Positions 1 to 9,675 of a DNA stretch of 64,000 nucleotides are shown here, piece by piece (positions within the stretch are counted from its first letter, which is position 1; every line of letters begins with the position of its first letter). Under the pieces are notes generated by a model that made no database searches, was not told where the DNA came from, and worked only from the letters and a program-made list of their open reading frames with translations. Source of the stretch: Parvibaculum sp. (GTDB lineage Bacteria > Pseudomonadota > Alphaproteobacteria > Parvibaculales > Parvibaculaceae). The stretch covers positions 119,463 to 183,462 of the forward strand of contig NZNS01000002.1 in the NCBI GenBank assembly GCA_002694985.1. Direction: 5' to 3'. The translations under genes were made by a program, and so were the position numbers.

Positions 1-1
1 C

Positions 2-274
2 AGCCTCGCCGCCATCGAGGGCCTGCGCCACGGCTCGCTCTATGTCAGCACCGGCGGCGGCTGGTCGCCGGCGACGGAAGCGGCGATCCGCGCGCTCGCC
101 GCCCGGCCGGGCGTGCTGCTCGTCGCCGCGACCGATAGCAACCTGCAGGGTGACGTGTTCGGCGATCGCATCCGCGCCATCGCCGGGGAAGCCGGCTGCG
201 GCTACGACCGGCTGCGGCCGTCGCGCGACGACTGGAACGAGGACCTGCAGGCGGCCTTGCGCCCGCCGCGCTGA
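2..274 (+). CDS. C-terminal end of a toprim/DUF3991-type protein (5' end outside window)
   Basis: The reading frame is open from the left edge to a TGA, giving 90 residues without a start, so only the C-terminus is present. The segment STGGGWSP followed by a buried hydrophobic strand and then ATDSNLQGDVFGDRIR resembles the toprim fold seen in plasmid primase-like DUF3991 proteins: the D-x-N-x-x-G stretch would be the acidic metal-binding turn. Such proteins are common in the conserved block of rhizobial conjugative elements, usually as large DNA-manipulating enzymes. It is followed by an 81-bp repeat and the next conserved gene on the same strand. The family call rests on this short tail only. 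Confidence 0.6.
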   Translation, partial: SLAAIEGLRHGSLYVSTGGGWSPATEAAIRALAARPGVLLVAATDSNLQGDVFGDRIRAIAGEAGCGYDRLRPSRDDWNEDLQAALRPPR

Positions 275-328
275 CGGCTCGGGCTGGGGAGAAGTCCGAA
301 GAAGGATGGAGAGGGAAAGAGTGCTCGC

Positions 329-409
329 TGCCGCATGCCCGGCCGGCGCGTCAAGGGAGGCTTCGCCCGCGTGCCGCGGCCCTTGACCCGCCGGACCGGA
401 GAGGCGGCC
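329..409. repeat. 81-bp direct repeat, copy 1, in leader of the 453 gene
   Basis: This stretch is identical over 81 bases to 1678-1758. Inside it GGCGCGTCAAGGG and CCCTTGACCCGCC form a near-perfect inverted repeat with one mismatch, able to make a hairpin. A second small hairpin, GGGTGT-CTTCA-ACACCC at 417-433, follows just before the ribosome site of the next gene. No protein is evident here. Confidence 0.9.
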
Positions 410-452
410 GCCCCGAGGGTGTCTTCAACACCCGAAGGGAAGGACGACTCCT

Positions 453-842
453 ATGCCCATCTTCACGATCGAAACCACCTATCGCCTGCCGGTCTATCGG
501 CAGCGCAACTACGAGGCGGACAGCCTCGCCGAGGCCTGCCGGCTCGCCGTCGAGGACGACGACTGGGACAACGAGAAGCAGGACTACGAGACCGCCGGCG
601 AGACCTATGTCACCGGCGTCTGGGAAGGCCGTGACAGCGCCTATAGCGGCCCGTCCGTGCCGGTCCCTTCGCACTATCGCGAGACCGTGCAGCGCAATGC
701 CGATCACTTCGAGGTGCTGCTTGGCCTGGTGAAGGTGCTGAGCGGCGCCGAGGCGTCGGATCGCGCCTATTGGCAGGCCCGCGCCGTGTCCGCGATCGCC
801 AAGGCCGAGGCCATCCTCGCCGGCGCCCGCGATCCGGACTGA
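453..842 (+). CDS. Conserved small acidic protein of rhizobial mobile elements
   Basis: 129 residues, acidic, starting MPIFTIETTYRLPVYRQR after a GAAGGGAAGGACG ribosome site. The N-terminal half is beta-rich with a cluster of Asp/Glu (VEDDDWDNEKQDYE), the C-terminal half is helical. There is no catalytic motif and no membrane segment. From memory, close relatives occur beside DUF1419, DUF736 and ParB-like genes on rhizobial plasmids and ICEs, but no function is known. It is the first complete gene of the plus-strand block, and the leader upstream carries the 81-bp repeat. The gene is real on conservation, composition and start-site grounds; its role is unknown. Confidence 0.8.
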   Translation: MPIFTIETTYRLPVYRQRNYEADSLAEACRLAVEDDDWDNEKQDYETAGETYVTGVWEGRDSAYSGPSVPVPSHYRETVQRNADHFEVLLGLVKVLSGAEASDRAYWQARAVSAIAKAEAILAGARDPD

Positions 843-902
843 TCCGGCGCCGGCATCCACCATCCCCGCAATGCCGGGCTTTGTCATTTTCAGGAGGCCG
901 AC

Positions 903-1784
903 ATGGCCAGCTACTACGTGCCGACCGTCGTGCAGACGACGATTCCGAACATCGCCATGACGCCGCTCGAGCGCCTCGTGCTCTCGAACATCTTCAGCGC
1001 CGAGGCTGATGACGACGGGCTCTACTTCTTCGCCGAGGAAAGCCCGGCCGAGTGCATCGAGGTCGACGCCGCCGAGCTGCGCGCCGCGCATCGGGACTCG
1101 GCCGGCATCGACAGCGCACTCGACTCCATCGCCGCGGAGCGCCTGGCGGAGAGCGCCGATGCCGACACGCATATCGAGTTCGACCTATCCATGACGTCAT
1201 GGGCGACGATCTTTCAGGACATCGTGCGGCGATCGTCAACGCTCTGGGAAATCGTCGTGACGTCGGCCTTCACCTGCTCGCGGATGCGTCCGGACGGATT
1301 CGGCGGCATGGCCACCCTCATCACCGCCGACGCGATCCGATCCTGCGCGACCGACGAGATGATCGCGCAGTTCCGCGATGAAGCCGCCGCGGCGGCCGCG
1401 CCGCGCAGCCATGTGCTCCTGCGTTTCGACGAAGCCGAGGTGCGCACGATGATCGGCGAGGTCATCGTTTATGACAGCGCGCTGACGCGCCTGTCGCCGG
1501 ATGCGGTGAGCGACGACGACATCCATGCCGCGAGCCTCGCCGTCGTGGCCGCCACGGATCTCGCGGAGAACGAGGCTCGGCGCTGTTCAAGGCCGCGCTC
1601 GGCGCGATCGGCAATGCCGAGCGGCGTCTCGCGGAGGAGGAAAAGGAAGGGAGGAAAGAAGAGGAATGAAGGCGCGATGCCGCATGCCCGGCCGGCGCGT
1701 CAAGGGAGGCTTCGCCCGCGTGCCGCGGCCCTTGACCCGCCGGACCGGAGAGGCGGCCCGCGGGAAGGCGTGATGAAGGGCTGA
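903..1784 (+). CDS. Conserved unknown protein, probable frameshift near its 3' end
   Basis: Starts MASYYVPTVVQTTIPN after an AGGAGGCCGAC ribosome site. The first ~224 residues look like a normal soluble conserved protein of this plasmid block, with the recognisable stretch AFTCSRMRPDGFGGMA. After ENEA (about base 1577) the frame becomes Arg/Pro-rich and runs into the second 81-bp repeat. In the -1 frame the sequence continues sensibly as ALFKAALGAIGNAERRLAE and stops at 1667-1669, so one base appears to be missing near 1577. The annotated 293-residue product therefore probably has an artificial 69-residue tail. Function unknown. A sequencing error is equally possible. Confidence 0.7.
   Translation: MASYYVPTVVQTTIPNIAMTPLERLVLSNIFSAEADDDGLYFFAEESPAECIEVDAAELRAAHRDSAGIDSALDSIAAERLAESADADTHIEFDLSMTSWATIFQDIVRRSSTLWEIVVTSAFTCSRMRPDGFGGMATLITADAIRSCATDEMIAQFRDEAAAAAAPRSHVLLRFDEAEVRTMIGEVIVYDSALTRLSPDAVSDDDIHAASLAVVAATDLAENEARRCSRPRSARSAMPSGVSRRRKRKGGKKRNEGAMPHARPARQGRLRPRAAALDPPDRRGGPREGVMKG
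1678..1758. repeat. 81-bp direct repeat, copy 2, in leader of the DUF1419 gene
   Basis: Exact copy of 329-409 with the same internal inverted repeat. It lies just after the inferred original stop of the preceding gene and before the ribosome site of the DUF1419-type gene, so both copies occupy the leader of a conserved unknown gene. Confidence 0.9.
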
Positions 1785-1843
1785 AATGATGAGGGATCAG
1801 GCGATCGCTCGCGCTTCGGCCCGCAAGGCTGAAAGGAGCCGCC

Positions 1844-2449
1844 ATGCACGCCGTCCCGACAATCCGCAAGGTCTTCCAGGGCGTCGCCACGCGCCATGAG
1901 ATGTACCGCATGTTCAACCGCCATCGCGCCGATCCCGCCTATGGCGCAGGCGACGCCGACCATCTCTTCGCCGGAGAGTGGTTCGAGATCGCCGAGGCCG
2001 AGCATGACTACATGCTCGAGATCCTGCCGCCGCTGTTCATGCGCGCCGATATGTTCGCGATGCGCGAGTTCATGACGGACAGCGTGACCAGCATCTTCTT
2101 CGCGCTCGTCATCGACGGCCGCCAGCGCTGGTTTCACGGCTATTGCGATCTCTCCGACCGCGCGTCGCCCGACCGGATGAAGGCCGCGATCATCGAGCGC
2201 GAGTCGCGGCCGGTCCGCGCCATGACGCGCGAGGAACGGCTCGAGCATATCTGGTCGAGCACGCATGACGACTATCGCGGCTATGCCGGCGAACGCTGGC
2301 CCGTCGCCATGCGCGGCCGCCGCACCGTGCTCGTCTGTGCCGGCCGGCACGGCACCGTGCTGAAGCTGCTCGACGAGCTCAGCGACGCCGAGATCGCGGC
2401 GAAGCTGCCGATTCAGCTCCGGCATCTGCCCGAGACGATCGCGGCTTAG
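1844..2449 (+). CDS. DUF1419 family protein
   Basis: 201 residues beginning MHAVPTIRKVFQGVATRHEM, preceded by GAAAGGAGCC. The sequence matches my memory of the DUF1419 family of rhizobial plasmids: an N-terminal GVATRxxMYRMF stretch, AGEWFEIxxAEHDYMxEILPPL, and a C-terminal TREERLEHIWSSTHDDYRGY segment. It is soluble, without signal peptide or membrane helix. Biochemical role is unknown. It lies between the second 81-bp repeat leader and the giant methylase-helicase gene on the same strand, the usual arrangement in these elements. Confidence 0.82.
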   Translation: MHAVPTIRKVFQGVATRHEMYRMFNRHRADPAYGAGDADHLFAGEWFEIAEAEHDYMLEILPPLFMRADMFAMREFMTDSVTSIFFALVIDGRQRWFHGYCDLSDRASPDRMKAAIIERESRPVRAMTREERLEHIWSSTHDDYRGYAGERWPVAMRGRRTVLVCAGRHGTVLKLLDELSDAEIAAKLPIQLRHLPETIAA

Positions 2450-2619
2450 CCCCGCGCCGTCACTCTCGACCTGCGAACAGCCCGGCCGCGCGCCCGGCTT
2501 CGCATTTCCGCAGCCGGCCGGTCGCGCCGGCTCCTCCCGTCAATCCCGCAACGCCGCCCCGTCCGCCGCCCTCCGCGGCGGCGGCGCGGTCGCGCGCGCC
2601 CAGCAGAAGGACTTTCCCA

Positions 2620-5600
2620 ATGGCGCAGGACGACCCTTTCACCCTCGACCTCTTCGGAAACACCGCGCTTTCGTCGGGCCTCGGCCTCGGCGCCACCGCC
2701 TTCGCCGCCGACATCACCGGCGATGACGATCCCGACGACGATCCGCCGCCGTCGACGCCGTCCCCCGCGGCGCCGGCGGCCGCATCGGCGCGGCCCGCTC
2801 GATCCGATTCACGCAAGCGGGGCGCCAATTTTCATCTCGCCGGCGACCGCGGCCTGGCGAGGGGCTGGAAACAGCGCGCCCGCGACAGCATCGCGGCGGT
2901 GCGGCTCGCGACTGAGATCGAGGCCGATGAACGGCCCGCCACGCGCGATGAGCAGGAGCGGCTGATCCGCTTCACCGGCTTCGGCGCCTCCGAGCTCGCC
3001 AATGGCGTCTTCCGCCACCCGGGCGAGACGGCCTTTGCGAAAGGCTGGGACGAGATCGGCGCCGAGCTGCAGGATGCCGTCGACGATGCCGACTACGCCT
3101 CGCTGGCGCGTTGCACGCAGTATGCCCATTTCACGCCGGAGTTCATCGTCCGCGCCATCTGGGCGGGCGTGCAGCGGCTCGGCTGGCGCGGCGGCCGGGC
3201 GCTCGAGCCCGGCATCGGCACCGGCCTGTTTCCGGCGCTCATGCCGGAGGCGCTGTGCGACGTCACCCACGTCACCGGCGTCGAGCTCGATCCCGTCACC
3301 GCACGCATCGCCCGGCTCCTGCAGCCGCGTGCTCGCATCGTTGCCGGCGACTTCGCGCGCACGGAGCTGCCGGCGCGGTTCGATCTTGTCGTTGGCAACC
3401 CGCCGTTCTCCGATCGCACCGTGAGCTCGGATCGCGCGCTGCGCTCCCTCGGCCTGCGCCTCCACGACTATTTCATCGTCAAGGCGATCCGGCTGTTGAA
3501 GCCGGGCGCGCTCGCGGCCTTCGTCACTTCGCACGGCACGATGGACAAGGCCGACAGCGGCGCGCGCGAGGAGATCGCGAAGCACGCCGATCTCATCGGC
3601 GCGATCCGCCTGCCCGAGGGCAGCTTTCGCGCCGACGCCGGCACCGACGTCGTTGTCGACGTGCTGTTCTTCCGCCGGCGCAAGCATGGCGAAGCGGAAG
3701 GCGACTTATCCTGGCTCGATCTCGAGGAGGTGCGCGCCGCGACCGCGGACGACGGCGCCATCCGCGTCAATCGCTGGTTCGCCCGCCATCCCGACATGGT
3801 GCTCGGTGCGCACGCGCTGACCTCCGGCCCCTTCGGCGAGACCTACACTTGCCTGCCAAATGCCGGCGCGGATCTCGAATCCGCGCTCGCCGCTGCGATC
3901 ACTTCTCTTCCGGATGACCTCTATGACGGCGAGCCGGAGCCGATCGACTTCGATGCGGAGGGCGAGGCGCCCTCTGCGCAGGCGTCCGGCGCCGGAAGCC
4001 TCACGGCGCGGGAGGGAAGCTACCTCCTCGATACCCGTCACGGCCTGATGCAGGTCCTCGACGGCAGTCCCGTCGCCGTCACCGTCCGCAAGGGCCGCAG
4101 CGCCGACGGGATTCCGGAAAAGCACGTCCGCATCATCAGCAAGCTCATCCCGATCCGCGAAGCCGTGCGCGAGGTCCTGAAATGCCAGGAGCTCGACCGG
4201 CCGTGGAAGGACGCGCAGGTCAGGCTGCGGATCGCCTGGTCGAATTTCGTGCGCAGCTTCGGCCCGATCAACACGACCGTCGTCTCCACGAGCGAGGATG
4301 AGGAGACCGGCGAGGTCCGCGAGACGCATCGCCGTCCCAATCTCCAGCCCTTCCTCGACGATCCCGATTGCTGGCTCGTAGCGTCGATCGAGGATTACGA
4401 CCTCGAATCCGACACCGCGCGGCCGGGGCCGATCTTCACCGAGCGCGTGATCGCGCCGCCGGCGCCGCCCGTCATCACCAGCGCGGTCGACGCGCTGGCC
4501 GTCGTGCTCAACGAGCGCGGCCATGTCGATCCCGACCACATCGCGGAGCTGCTGCATCGCGATGTCGAGGACGTGATCGCCGAGCTCGGCAGCGCCATCT
4601 TCCGCGATCCGTCGGACGGCTCGTGGCAGAGCGCCGACGCCTATCTCTCCGGCGCCGTCAGGTCGAAGCTCGTGACGGCCGAGGCCGCGGCGGCGCTCGA
4701 TCCCGCCTATGAGCGCAATGTCGCGGCGCTGCGCGATGTGCAGCCCGCCGATCTCAGGCCTTCCGACATCACCGCGCGGCTCGGGGCGCCGTGGATTCCG
4801 GCGGACGACATCGTCGCCTTCGTCAAGGAGACGATGGGCGCGGACATCAAGATCCACCACATGCCGGAACTGGCGTCGTGGACGGTCGAGGCCCGCCAGC
4901 TCGGCTGGATCGCCGCCGGCACGTCGGAATGGGGCACCGAGCGGCGGCACGCCGGCCAGCTTCTCTCCGACGCGCTCAATTCGTCCGTGCCGCAGATCTT
5001 CGACACGATCAAAGACGGCGACAGCGAGCGCCGCGTCCTCAACGTCGTCGACACCGAGGCGGCGAAGGAGAAGCTGCAAAAGATCAAGACCGCGTTCCAG
5101 ACCTGGATCTGGACCGATCCGGATCGCACGGATCGGCTGGCGCGCGCCTACAACGACCGCTTCAACAACATCGTGCCGCGCGTCTTTGACGGCTCGCATC
5201 TGAAGCTGCCGGGCGCGTCCGGCGCCTTCGTGCTCTACGATCACCAGAAGCGCGGCATCTGGCGCATCATCGCCGCGGGCGCGACCTATCTCGCCCATGC
5301 CGTCGGCGCCGGCAAGACCATGACGATGGCGGCCGCCATCATGGAGCAGCGCCGGCTCGGCCTCATCGCCAAGGCGATGCTCGTCGTGCCCGGCCATTGC
5401 CTGGCGCAGGCCGCGCGCGAATTTCTGGCGCTCTATCCGAACGCCCGCATCCTCGTCGCCGACGAGACCAATTTCAGCAAGGACAAGCGCGCCAGATTCT
5501 TGTCGCGGGCGGCCACGGCGACCTGGGACGCGATCATCATCACGCACTCGGCCTTCCGCTTCATCGGCGTGCCGTCGGCTTTCGAGCAGCAGATGATCCA

Positions 5601-7722
5601 GGACGAGCTGGAGCTCTATGAAACGCTGCTGACCAAGGTCGAGAGCGACGACCGCGTCTCGCGCAAGCGCCTCGAGCGCTTGAAGGAGGGATTGAAGGAG
5701 CGCTTGGAGTCGCTCGCCACCCGCAAGGACGATCTCCTCACCATCTCGGAGATCGGCGTCGACCAGATCATCGTCGACGAGGCGCAGGAGTTCCGCAAGC
5801 TCTCCTTCGCGACGAATATGTCGACGCTGAAAGGCGTCGATCCGAACGGCTCGCAGCGCGCCTGGGACCTCTATGTGAAGTCCCGCTTCATCGAGACGAA
5901 AAATCCCGGCCGCGCGCTCATCTTGGCGTCCGGAACGCCGATCACCAACACGCTCGGTGAGATGTATTCGGTGCAGCGCTATCTCGGCTACGCCGCTCTC
6001 CTCGAGCGCGGCTTGCACGAGTTCGACGCCTGGGCCTCGACCTTCGGCGATGTCTCGACCGAGCTCGAGCTTCAGCCGTCCGGCCGATACAAGCCGGTCA
6101 CACGCTTCGCGACCTTCGTCAACGTCCCCGAGCTGATCGCCATGTTCCGGTCCTTCGCCGACGTGGTGACGGCGGACGACCTGCGCCGATACGTGAAGAT
6201 TCCGGCGATCTCGACCGGCAAGCGCCAGATCATGACGGCGAAGCCGACGCCGGCGTTCAAGCGTTACCAGATCCAGCTCGATGCGCGCATCAAGGCGATC
6301 GAGATGCGCGACCGGCCGCCGGAGCCCGGCGACGACATCCTGCTCTCCGTCATCACCGACGGCCGCCATGCCGCGATCGACCTCCGCCTTGTCGATGCGG
6401 ACAACGACAACGAGGCGGACAACAAGCTGAACCTGATGATCGGCAACGCGCTGCGCATCTGGCGGGAAACCGCGGACAACGCCTATGTGCGTACCGACGG
6501 CAAGCCCTATGAGCTGCCCGGCGCCGCGCAGATGATCTTCTCCGATCTCGGGACCATTTCCGTGGAGAAGAGCCGCGGCTTCTCGGCCTATCGCTGGATC
6601 AGGGACGAGCTGATCCGCATGGGCGTGCCGGCGTCTGAGATCGCCTTCATGCAGGACTACAAGAAGTCGGAGGCGAAGCAGCGCCTGTTCGGCCACGTGC
6701 GCGCCGGCAAGGTTCGCTTCCTGATCGGCTCCTCCGATACGATGGGCACCGGCGTCAACGCGCAGCTCCGCCTGAAGGCGCTGCATCATCTGGACGTCCC
6801 GTGGCTCCCGTCGCAGATCGCTCAGCGCGAAGGCCGGATCGAGCGTCAGGGCAATCAGCATGACGTCATCGACATCTTCGCCTATGCGACCGAAGGCTCG
6901 CTCGACGCCACGATGTGGCAGAACAATGAGCGCAAGGCCCGCTTCATCGCGGCCGCGCTGTCCGGCGACATCTCGATCCGGCGCCTGGAGGATCTCGGCG
7001 AAGGCCAGGCCAACCAGTTCGCGATGGCGAAGGCGATCGCATCGGGCGACCAGCGTCTGATGCTCAAGGCCGGGCTCGAGGCCGACATCGCGCGGCTCGA
7101 ACGGCTGCGCGCCGCCCATATCGACGATCAGCATGCGGTGCGCCGCCAGCTCCGCGATGCCGAGCGCGACATCGAGTTCTGCACCCGGCGCATCGCCGAG
7201 ATCGGCGAGGATATTGAGCGCCTCACACCGACGAGCGGCGAGGCCTTCGCGGCGACGATCGCCGGCACGCGCCATGTCGAGCGCAAGGATGCCGGCCGTG
7301 CGCTGATGAAGGAAATCCTGACCCTCGTCCAGCTTCAGCAGGAGGGTGAGAGCATCATCGCGTCGATCGGCGGCTTCGATCTCGAATATTCCGGCGAGCG
7401 CTTCGGCCGTGACGGCTATCGTTACAGCACCATGCTGCTCCGCACCGGATCGGAATACGAGATCGAGCTGCCCGTCACAGTCACGCCGCTCGGCGCGATC
7501 TCGCGTCTCGAGCACGCGATCGACGATTTCGAAGGCGAGCGCGAGCGCTACCGCCAGCGCCTGGCCGATGCCCGCCGCAGGCTCGCCTCCTATCAGGCGC
7601 GCGATGACGGCGATTCTTCCTTCGACGGCGAACTGGCGGAAAAGCGTCGGCAATTGGCGGAGGTGGAGGAAGCCCTGGCGAGCGATGTCGAGGGTGGCGG
7701 CGAGCAGGCCGCCGCGGCGTGA
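2620..7722 (+). CDS. Giant DNA methyltransferase-SNF2 helicase fusion protein
   Basis: 1700 residues, starting after an AAGGAC ribosome site. An N-terminal Asp/Pro-rich linker (about 1-80) leads into a Rossmann methylase domain with EPGIGTGLF and the N6-adenine methylase motif NPPF near residue 260. A superfamily 2 helicase core follows: Walker A GAGKT at 896-900, DEAQ at 1053-1056, ASGTPITN, and motif VI QREGRIERQG at 1402-1411. The last ~280 residues are charged and coiled-coil-like. Proteins of this architecture are found in conjugative elements and phages; phage P1 DarB, a long methylase-helicase, protects incoming DNA from restriction. I infer a DNA-protection or establishment role; substrate and activity are not shown by the sequence. 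Confidence 0.9.
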   Translation: MAQDDPFTLDLFGNTALSSGLGLGATAFAADITGDDDPDDDPPPSTPSPAAPAAASARPARSDSRKRGANFHLAGDRGLARGWKQRARDSIAAVRLATEIEADERPATRDEQERLIRFTGFGASELANGVFRHPGETAFAKGWDEIGAELQDAVDDADYASLARCTQYAHFTPEFIVRAIWAGVQRLGWRGGRALEPGIGTGLFPALMPEALCDVTHVTGVELDPVTARIARLLQPRARIVAGDFARTELPARFDLVVGNPPFSDRTVSSDRALRSLGLRLHDYFIVKAIRLLKPGALAAFVTSHGTMDKADSGAREEIAKHADLIGAIRLPEGSFRADAGTDVVVDVLFFRRRKHGEAEGDLSWLDLEEVRAATADDGAIRVNRWFARHPDMVLGAHALTSGPFGETYTCLPNAGADLESALAAAITSLPDDLYDGEPEPIDFDAEGEAPSAQASGAGSLTAREGSYLLDTRHGLMQVLDGSPVAVTVRKGRSADGIPEKHVRIISKLIPIREAVREVLKCQELDRPWKDAQVRLRIAWSNFVRSFGPINTTVVSTSEDEETGEVRETHRRPNLQPFLDDPDCWLVASIEDYDLESDTARPGPIFTERVIAPPAPPVITSAVDALAVVLNERGHVDPDHIAELLHRDVEDVIAELGSAIFRDPSDGSWQSADAYLSGAVRSKLVTAEAAAALDPAYERNVAALRDVQPADLRPSDITARLGAPWIPADDIVAFVKETMGADIKIHHMPELASWTVEARQLGWIAAGTSEWGTERRHAGQLLSDALNSSVPQIFDTIKDGDSERRVLNVVDTEAAKEKLQKIKTAFQTWIWTDPDRTDRLARAYNDRFNNIVPRVFDGSHLKLPGASGAFVLYDHQKRGIWRIIAAGATYLAHAVGAGKTMTMAAAIMEQRRLGLIAKAMLVVPGHCLAQAAREFLALYPNARILVADETNFSKDKRARFLSRAATATWDAIIITHSAFRFIGVPSAFEQQMIQDELELYETLLTKVESDDRVSRKRLERLKEGLKERLESLATRKDDLLTISEIGVDQIIVDEAQEFRKLSFATNMSTLKGVDPNGSQRAWDLYVKSRFIETKNPGRALILASGTPITNTLGEMYSVQRYLGYAALLERGLHEFDAWASTFGDVSTELELQPSGRYKPVTRFATFVNVPELIAMFRSFADVVTADDLRRYVKIPAISTGKRQIMTAKPTPAFKRYQIQLDARIKAIEMRDRPPEPGDDILLSVITDGRHAAIDLRLVDADNDNEADNKLNLMIGNALRIWRETADNAYVRTDGKPYELPGAAQMIFSDLGTISVEKSRGFSAYRWIRDELIRMGVPASEIAFMQDYKKSEAKQRLFGHVRAGKVRFLIGSSDTMGTGVNAQLRLKALHHLDVPWLPSQIAQREGRIERQGNQHDVIDIFAYATEGSLDATMWQNNERKARFIAAALSGDISIRRLEDLGEGQANQFAMAKAIASGDQRLMLKAGLEADIARLERLRAAHIDDQHAVRRQLRDAERDIEFCTRRIAEIGEDIERLTPTSGEAFAATIAGTRHVERKDAGRALMKEILTLVQLQQEGESIIASIGGFDLEYSGERFGRDGYRYSTMLLRTGSEYEIELPVTVTPLGAISRLEHAIDDFEGERERYRQRLADARRRLASYQARDDGDSSFDGELAEKRRQLAEVEEALASDVEGGGEQAAAA

Positions 7723-7971
7723 AGAAAAGGATGATGAGAAAGGCCCGCTCGCAGATCGGCCAGGCCGGCAACGCTTGAGTTCAACCGCCGCCTGCGCGAG
7801 CCCGGCCCGTCGTCCTTCGCAGGGCTGTTGGCCCCGCTCGTCCGGCCGGGCAGGGGCTGCTCGGCCGCAGTTGTGCCGGCCCGACCGCTCCGCGGGCCGG
7901 GGGGTGTCTTCGGAAAGAAGACGAGGAAGGGCCGCGAGGCGCGGTCCGCCAACCCCGAAAAGGAGCATCCC
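7723..7971 (+). promoter_or_regulatory. GC-rich structured leader of the ParB-like gene
   Basis: 249 bases between the helicase stop and the ParB-like ATG. It contains a block at 7819-7844 (core GCAGGGCTGTTGGCCCCGCT) that reappears, slightly changed, at 11730-11753 in the leader of the 11891 gene, and a hairpin GTCTTC-GGAAA-GAAGAC near 7907-7923. A frame stays open through it from 7828, but the composition is not protein-like and the ParB homology starts only at 7972. Confidence 0.55.
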
Positions 7972-9645
7972 ATGTATCTCTTGAAAGTCGATCCGCGCGC
8001 GCTCGTCGAGAATCCCGACCATTCGCGCCAGACCAAGTCGACGCCGCAGGCCGACGCGCTGTTGCTGGCGTCCATCAAGGCCGTCGGCATCGTGCAGCCG
8101 CCCGTCGTGTCGCAGCAGGCCGATGGCGGCAACGGCTTCCTCATCAACGCCGGCCGGCGCCGCGTGCGCCTCGCCATCGCCGCGGGCCTCGAGGAAATCG
8201 ACGTGCTCGTCGACGATGCGGCGAACGACAACGGCGCCATGCGCTCCTTTGTCGAGAACATCGCGCGCGAGCCGCTGAACCCGGTCGATCAGTGGCGCGC
8301 CATCGAACGCCTTGTCGCCCTCGGCTGGACGGAAGAGGCGATCGGCGTCGCCCTGACGCTGCCGGTGCGGCAGGTCAGGAAGCTCCGCCTGCTCGCAAAT
8401 GTGCTGCCGGCGATGCTCGATCATATGGCCAAGGGCGACATGCCCGACGAGCGTCAGCTCCGCACGATCGCGGCGGCCTCGCCCGACGAGCAGAAGGAGG
8501 TCTGGAAGAAGCACAAGCCGTCGAAGGCCGATCCGCAGGTGTCGTGGTGGAGCGTCGCGCAGGCGCTGACCAAGGCCCGCATGTACGCACGTCATGCGAG
8601 CTTCGGCGACGACCTCGCCCAGGCCTACGGCATCCAGTGGGTCGAGGACCTGTTCGCGCCGGCCGATGAGGACAGCCGCTACACCACGGACGTCGAGGCC
8701 TTCCTCGGCGCGCAGCAGGAGTGGATGGCGGCGAACCTGCCGAGGAAGGGCATCATCGCCGAAGCGACGAACTATGGCGAGGTGAAGCTGCCGCCGAAGG
8801 CCGAGCGCGTCTATGGCAAGCCGTCGAAGAGCGATTGCACGGCCATGTATCTCGACCGCGACGGCCGCGTGCAGACGGTGCATTACCGCATGCCCGCGGC
8901 GAAGAAGCCGAAGGGCAAGGGCGCGTCCGCCGCCATTGATGCGGCAGATGAGACCGGCGCGATCTCTAAGCCGCGTCCCGACGTGACGCGCAAGGGCGTC
9001 GAGATGATCGGCGACTTCCGCACCGACGCGCTGCATGAGGCGCTCGCCCGCGCGCCGATCGAGGACGATGCGCTGATGGCGCTGCTGATCCTCGCCTTCG
9101 CGGGTCAGAACGTCTCCGTCGCGTCCGCCAGCGCCGGGACTTATTACGGCAATCGCCGGATCGCCCGCCATGCGGTGAACCTGTTCGATCAGGAAGGTCA
9201 ACTCGTGCTCGACAACGACGCGCTCCGCGTCGCGGCACGGTCGATCCTCGCCGAGGTGCTGTCGTGCCGGGAGAACCGTACCGACAGCGGCATCGTCGCG
9301 CGCGTTGCCGGCGATGTCGTCGGCGCCGACAACTTCCTGCCGAATATGGGCAGCGACGACTTCCTGTCGTGCCTCTCGCGCAACGCGCTGGAGGGCTCGT
9401 GCAAGGATACGCCGGTCCTGCCGCGCCAGAAGGTGAAGGACACGCGGGCCGCCCTCGTCGAGCACTTCAAGGAGGGCCGCTTCGTCCATCCGGCCGCGTT
9501 GTTCGCGCCGGACAAGACCGCGCTCCTGAGCTGGATCGCGTCGAACGCCGTCGCCGAAGACGACGAGTCCGACGAGCCGCTCGACGACAGCGAGAATGGC
9601 GGCGAAGCCGCTGACGACGAGGCCTTCCGCGAAGCCGCGGAATAG
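7972..9645 (+). CDS. ParB/Srx-fold protein, not paired with ParA
   Basis: 557 residues. The start at 7972 (MYLLKVDPRALVENPDHSRQ) follows AAAAGGAGCATCCC and coincides with the start of ParB homology; the open frame extends further upstream without homology. The N-terminal ParB domain shows IVQPPVV, the ParB-box G-R-R-R at 61-64 and NIAREPLNPVDQ. A helix-turn-helix-like region follows (WTEEAIGVALTLPVRQVRKL). The middle is basic, and the C-terminus is Asp/Glu-rich. Unlike segregation ParB it has no parA neighbour and is about twice the normal length. Such ParB-like proteins typically follow the methylase-helicase in rhizobial elements; a role in DNA processing or regulation of the element is inferred. 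Confidence 0.85.
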   Translation: MYLLKVDPRALVENPDHSRQTKSTPQADALLLASIKAVGIVQPPVVSQQADGGNGFLINAGRRRVRLAIAAGLEEIDVLVDDAANDNGAMRSFVENIAREPLNPVDQWRAIERLVALGWTEEAIGVALTLPVRQVRKLRLLANVLPAMLDHMAKGDMPDERQLRTIAAASPDEQKEVWKKHKPSKADPQVSWWSVAQALTKARMYARHASFGDDLAQAYGIQWVEDLFAPADEDSRYTTDVEAFLGAQQEWMAANLPRKGIIAEATNYGEVKLPPKAERVYGKPSKSDCTAMYLDRDGRVQTVHYRMPAAKKPKGKGASAAIDAADETGAISKPRPDVTRKGVEMIGDFRTDALHEALARAPIEDDALMALLILAFAGQNVSVASASAGTYYGNRRIARHAVNLFDQEGQLVLDNDALRVAARSILAEVLSCRENRTDSGIVARVAGDVVGADNFLPNMGSDDFLSCLSRNALEGSCKDTPVLPRQKVKDTRAALVEHFKEGRFVHPAALFAPDKTALLSWIASNAVAEDDESDEPLDDSENGGEAADDEAFREAAE

Positions 9646-9675
9646 CGCCGGCCTTCTCCTCTCCCGAACGACAAC

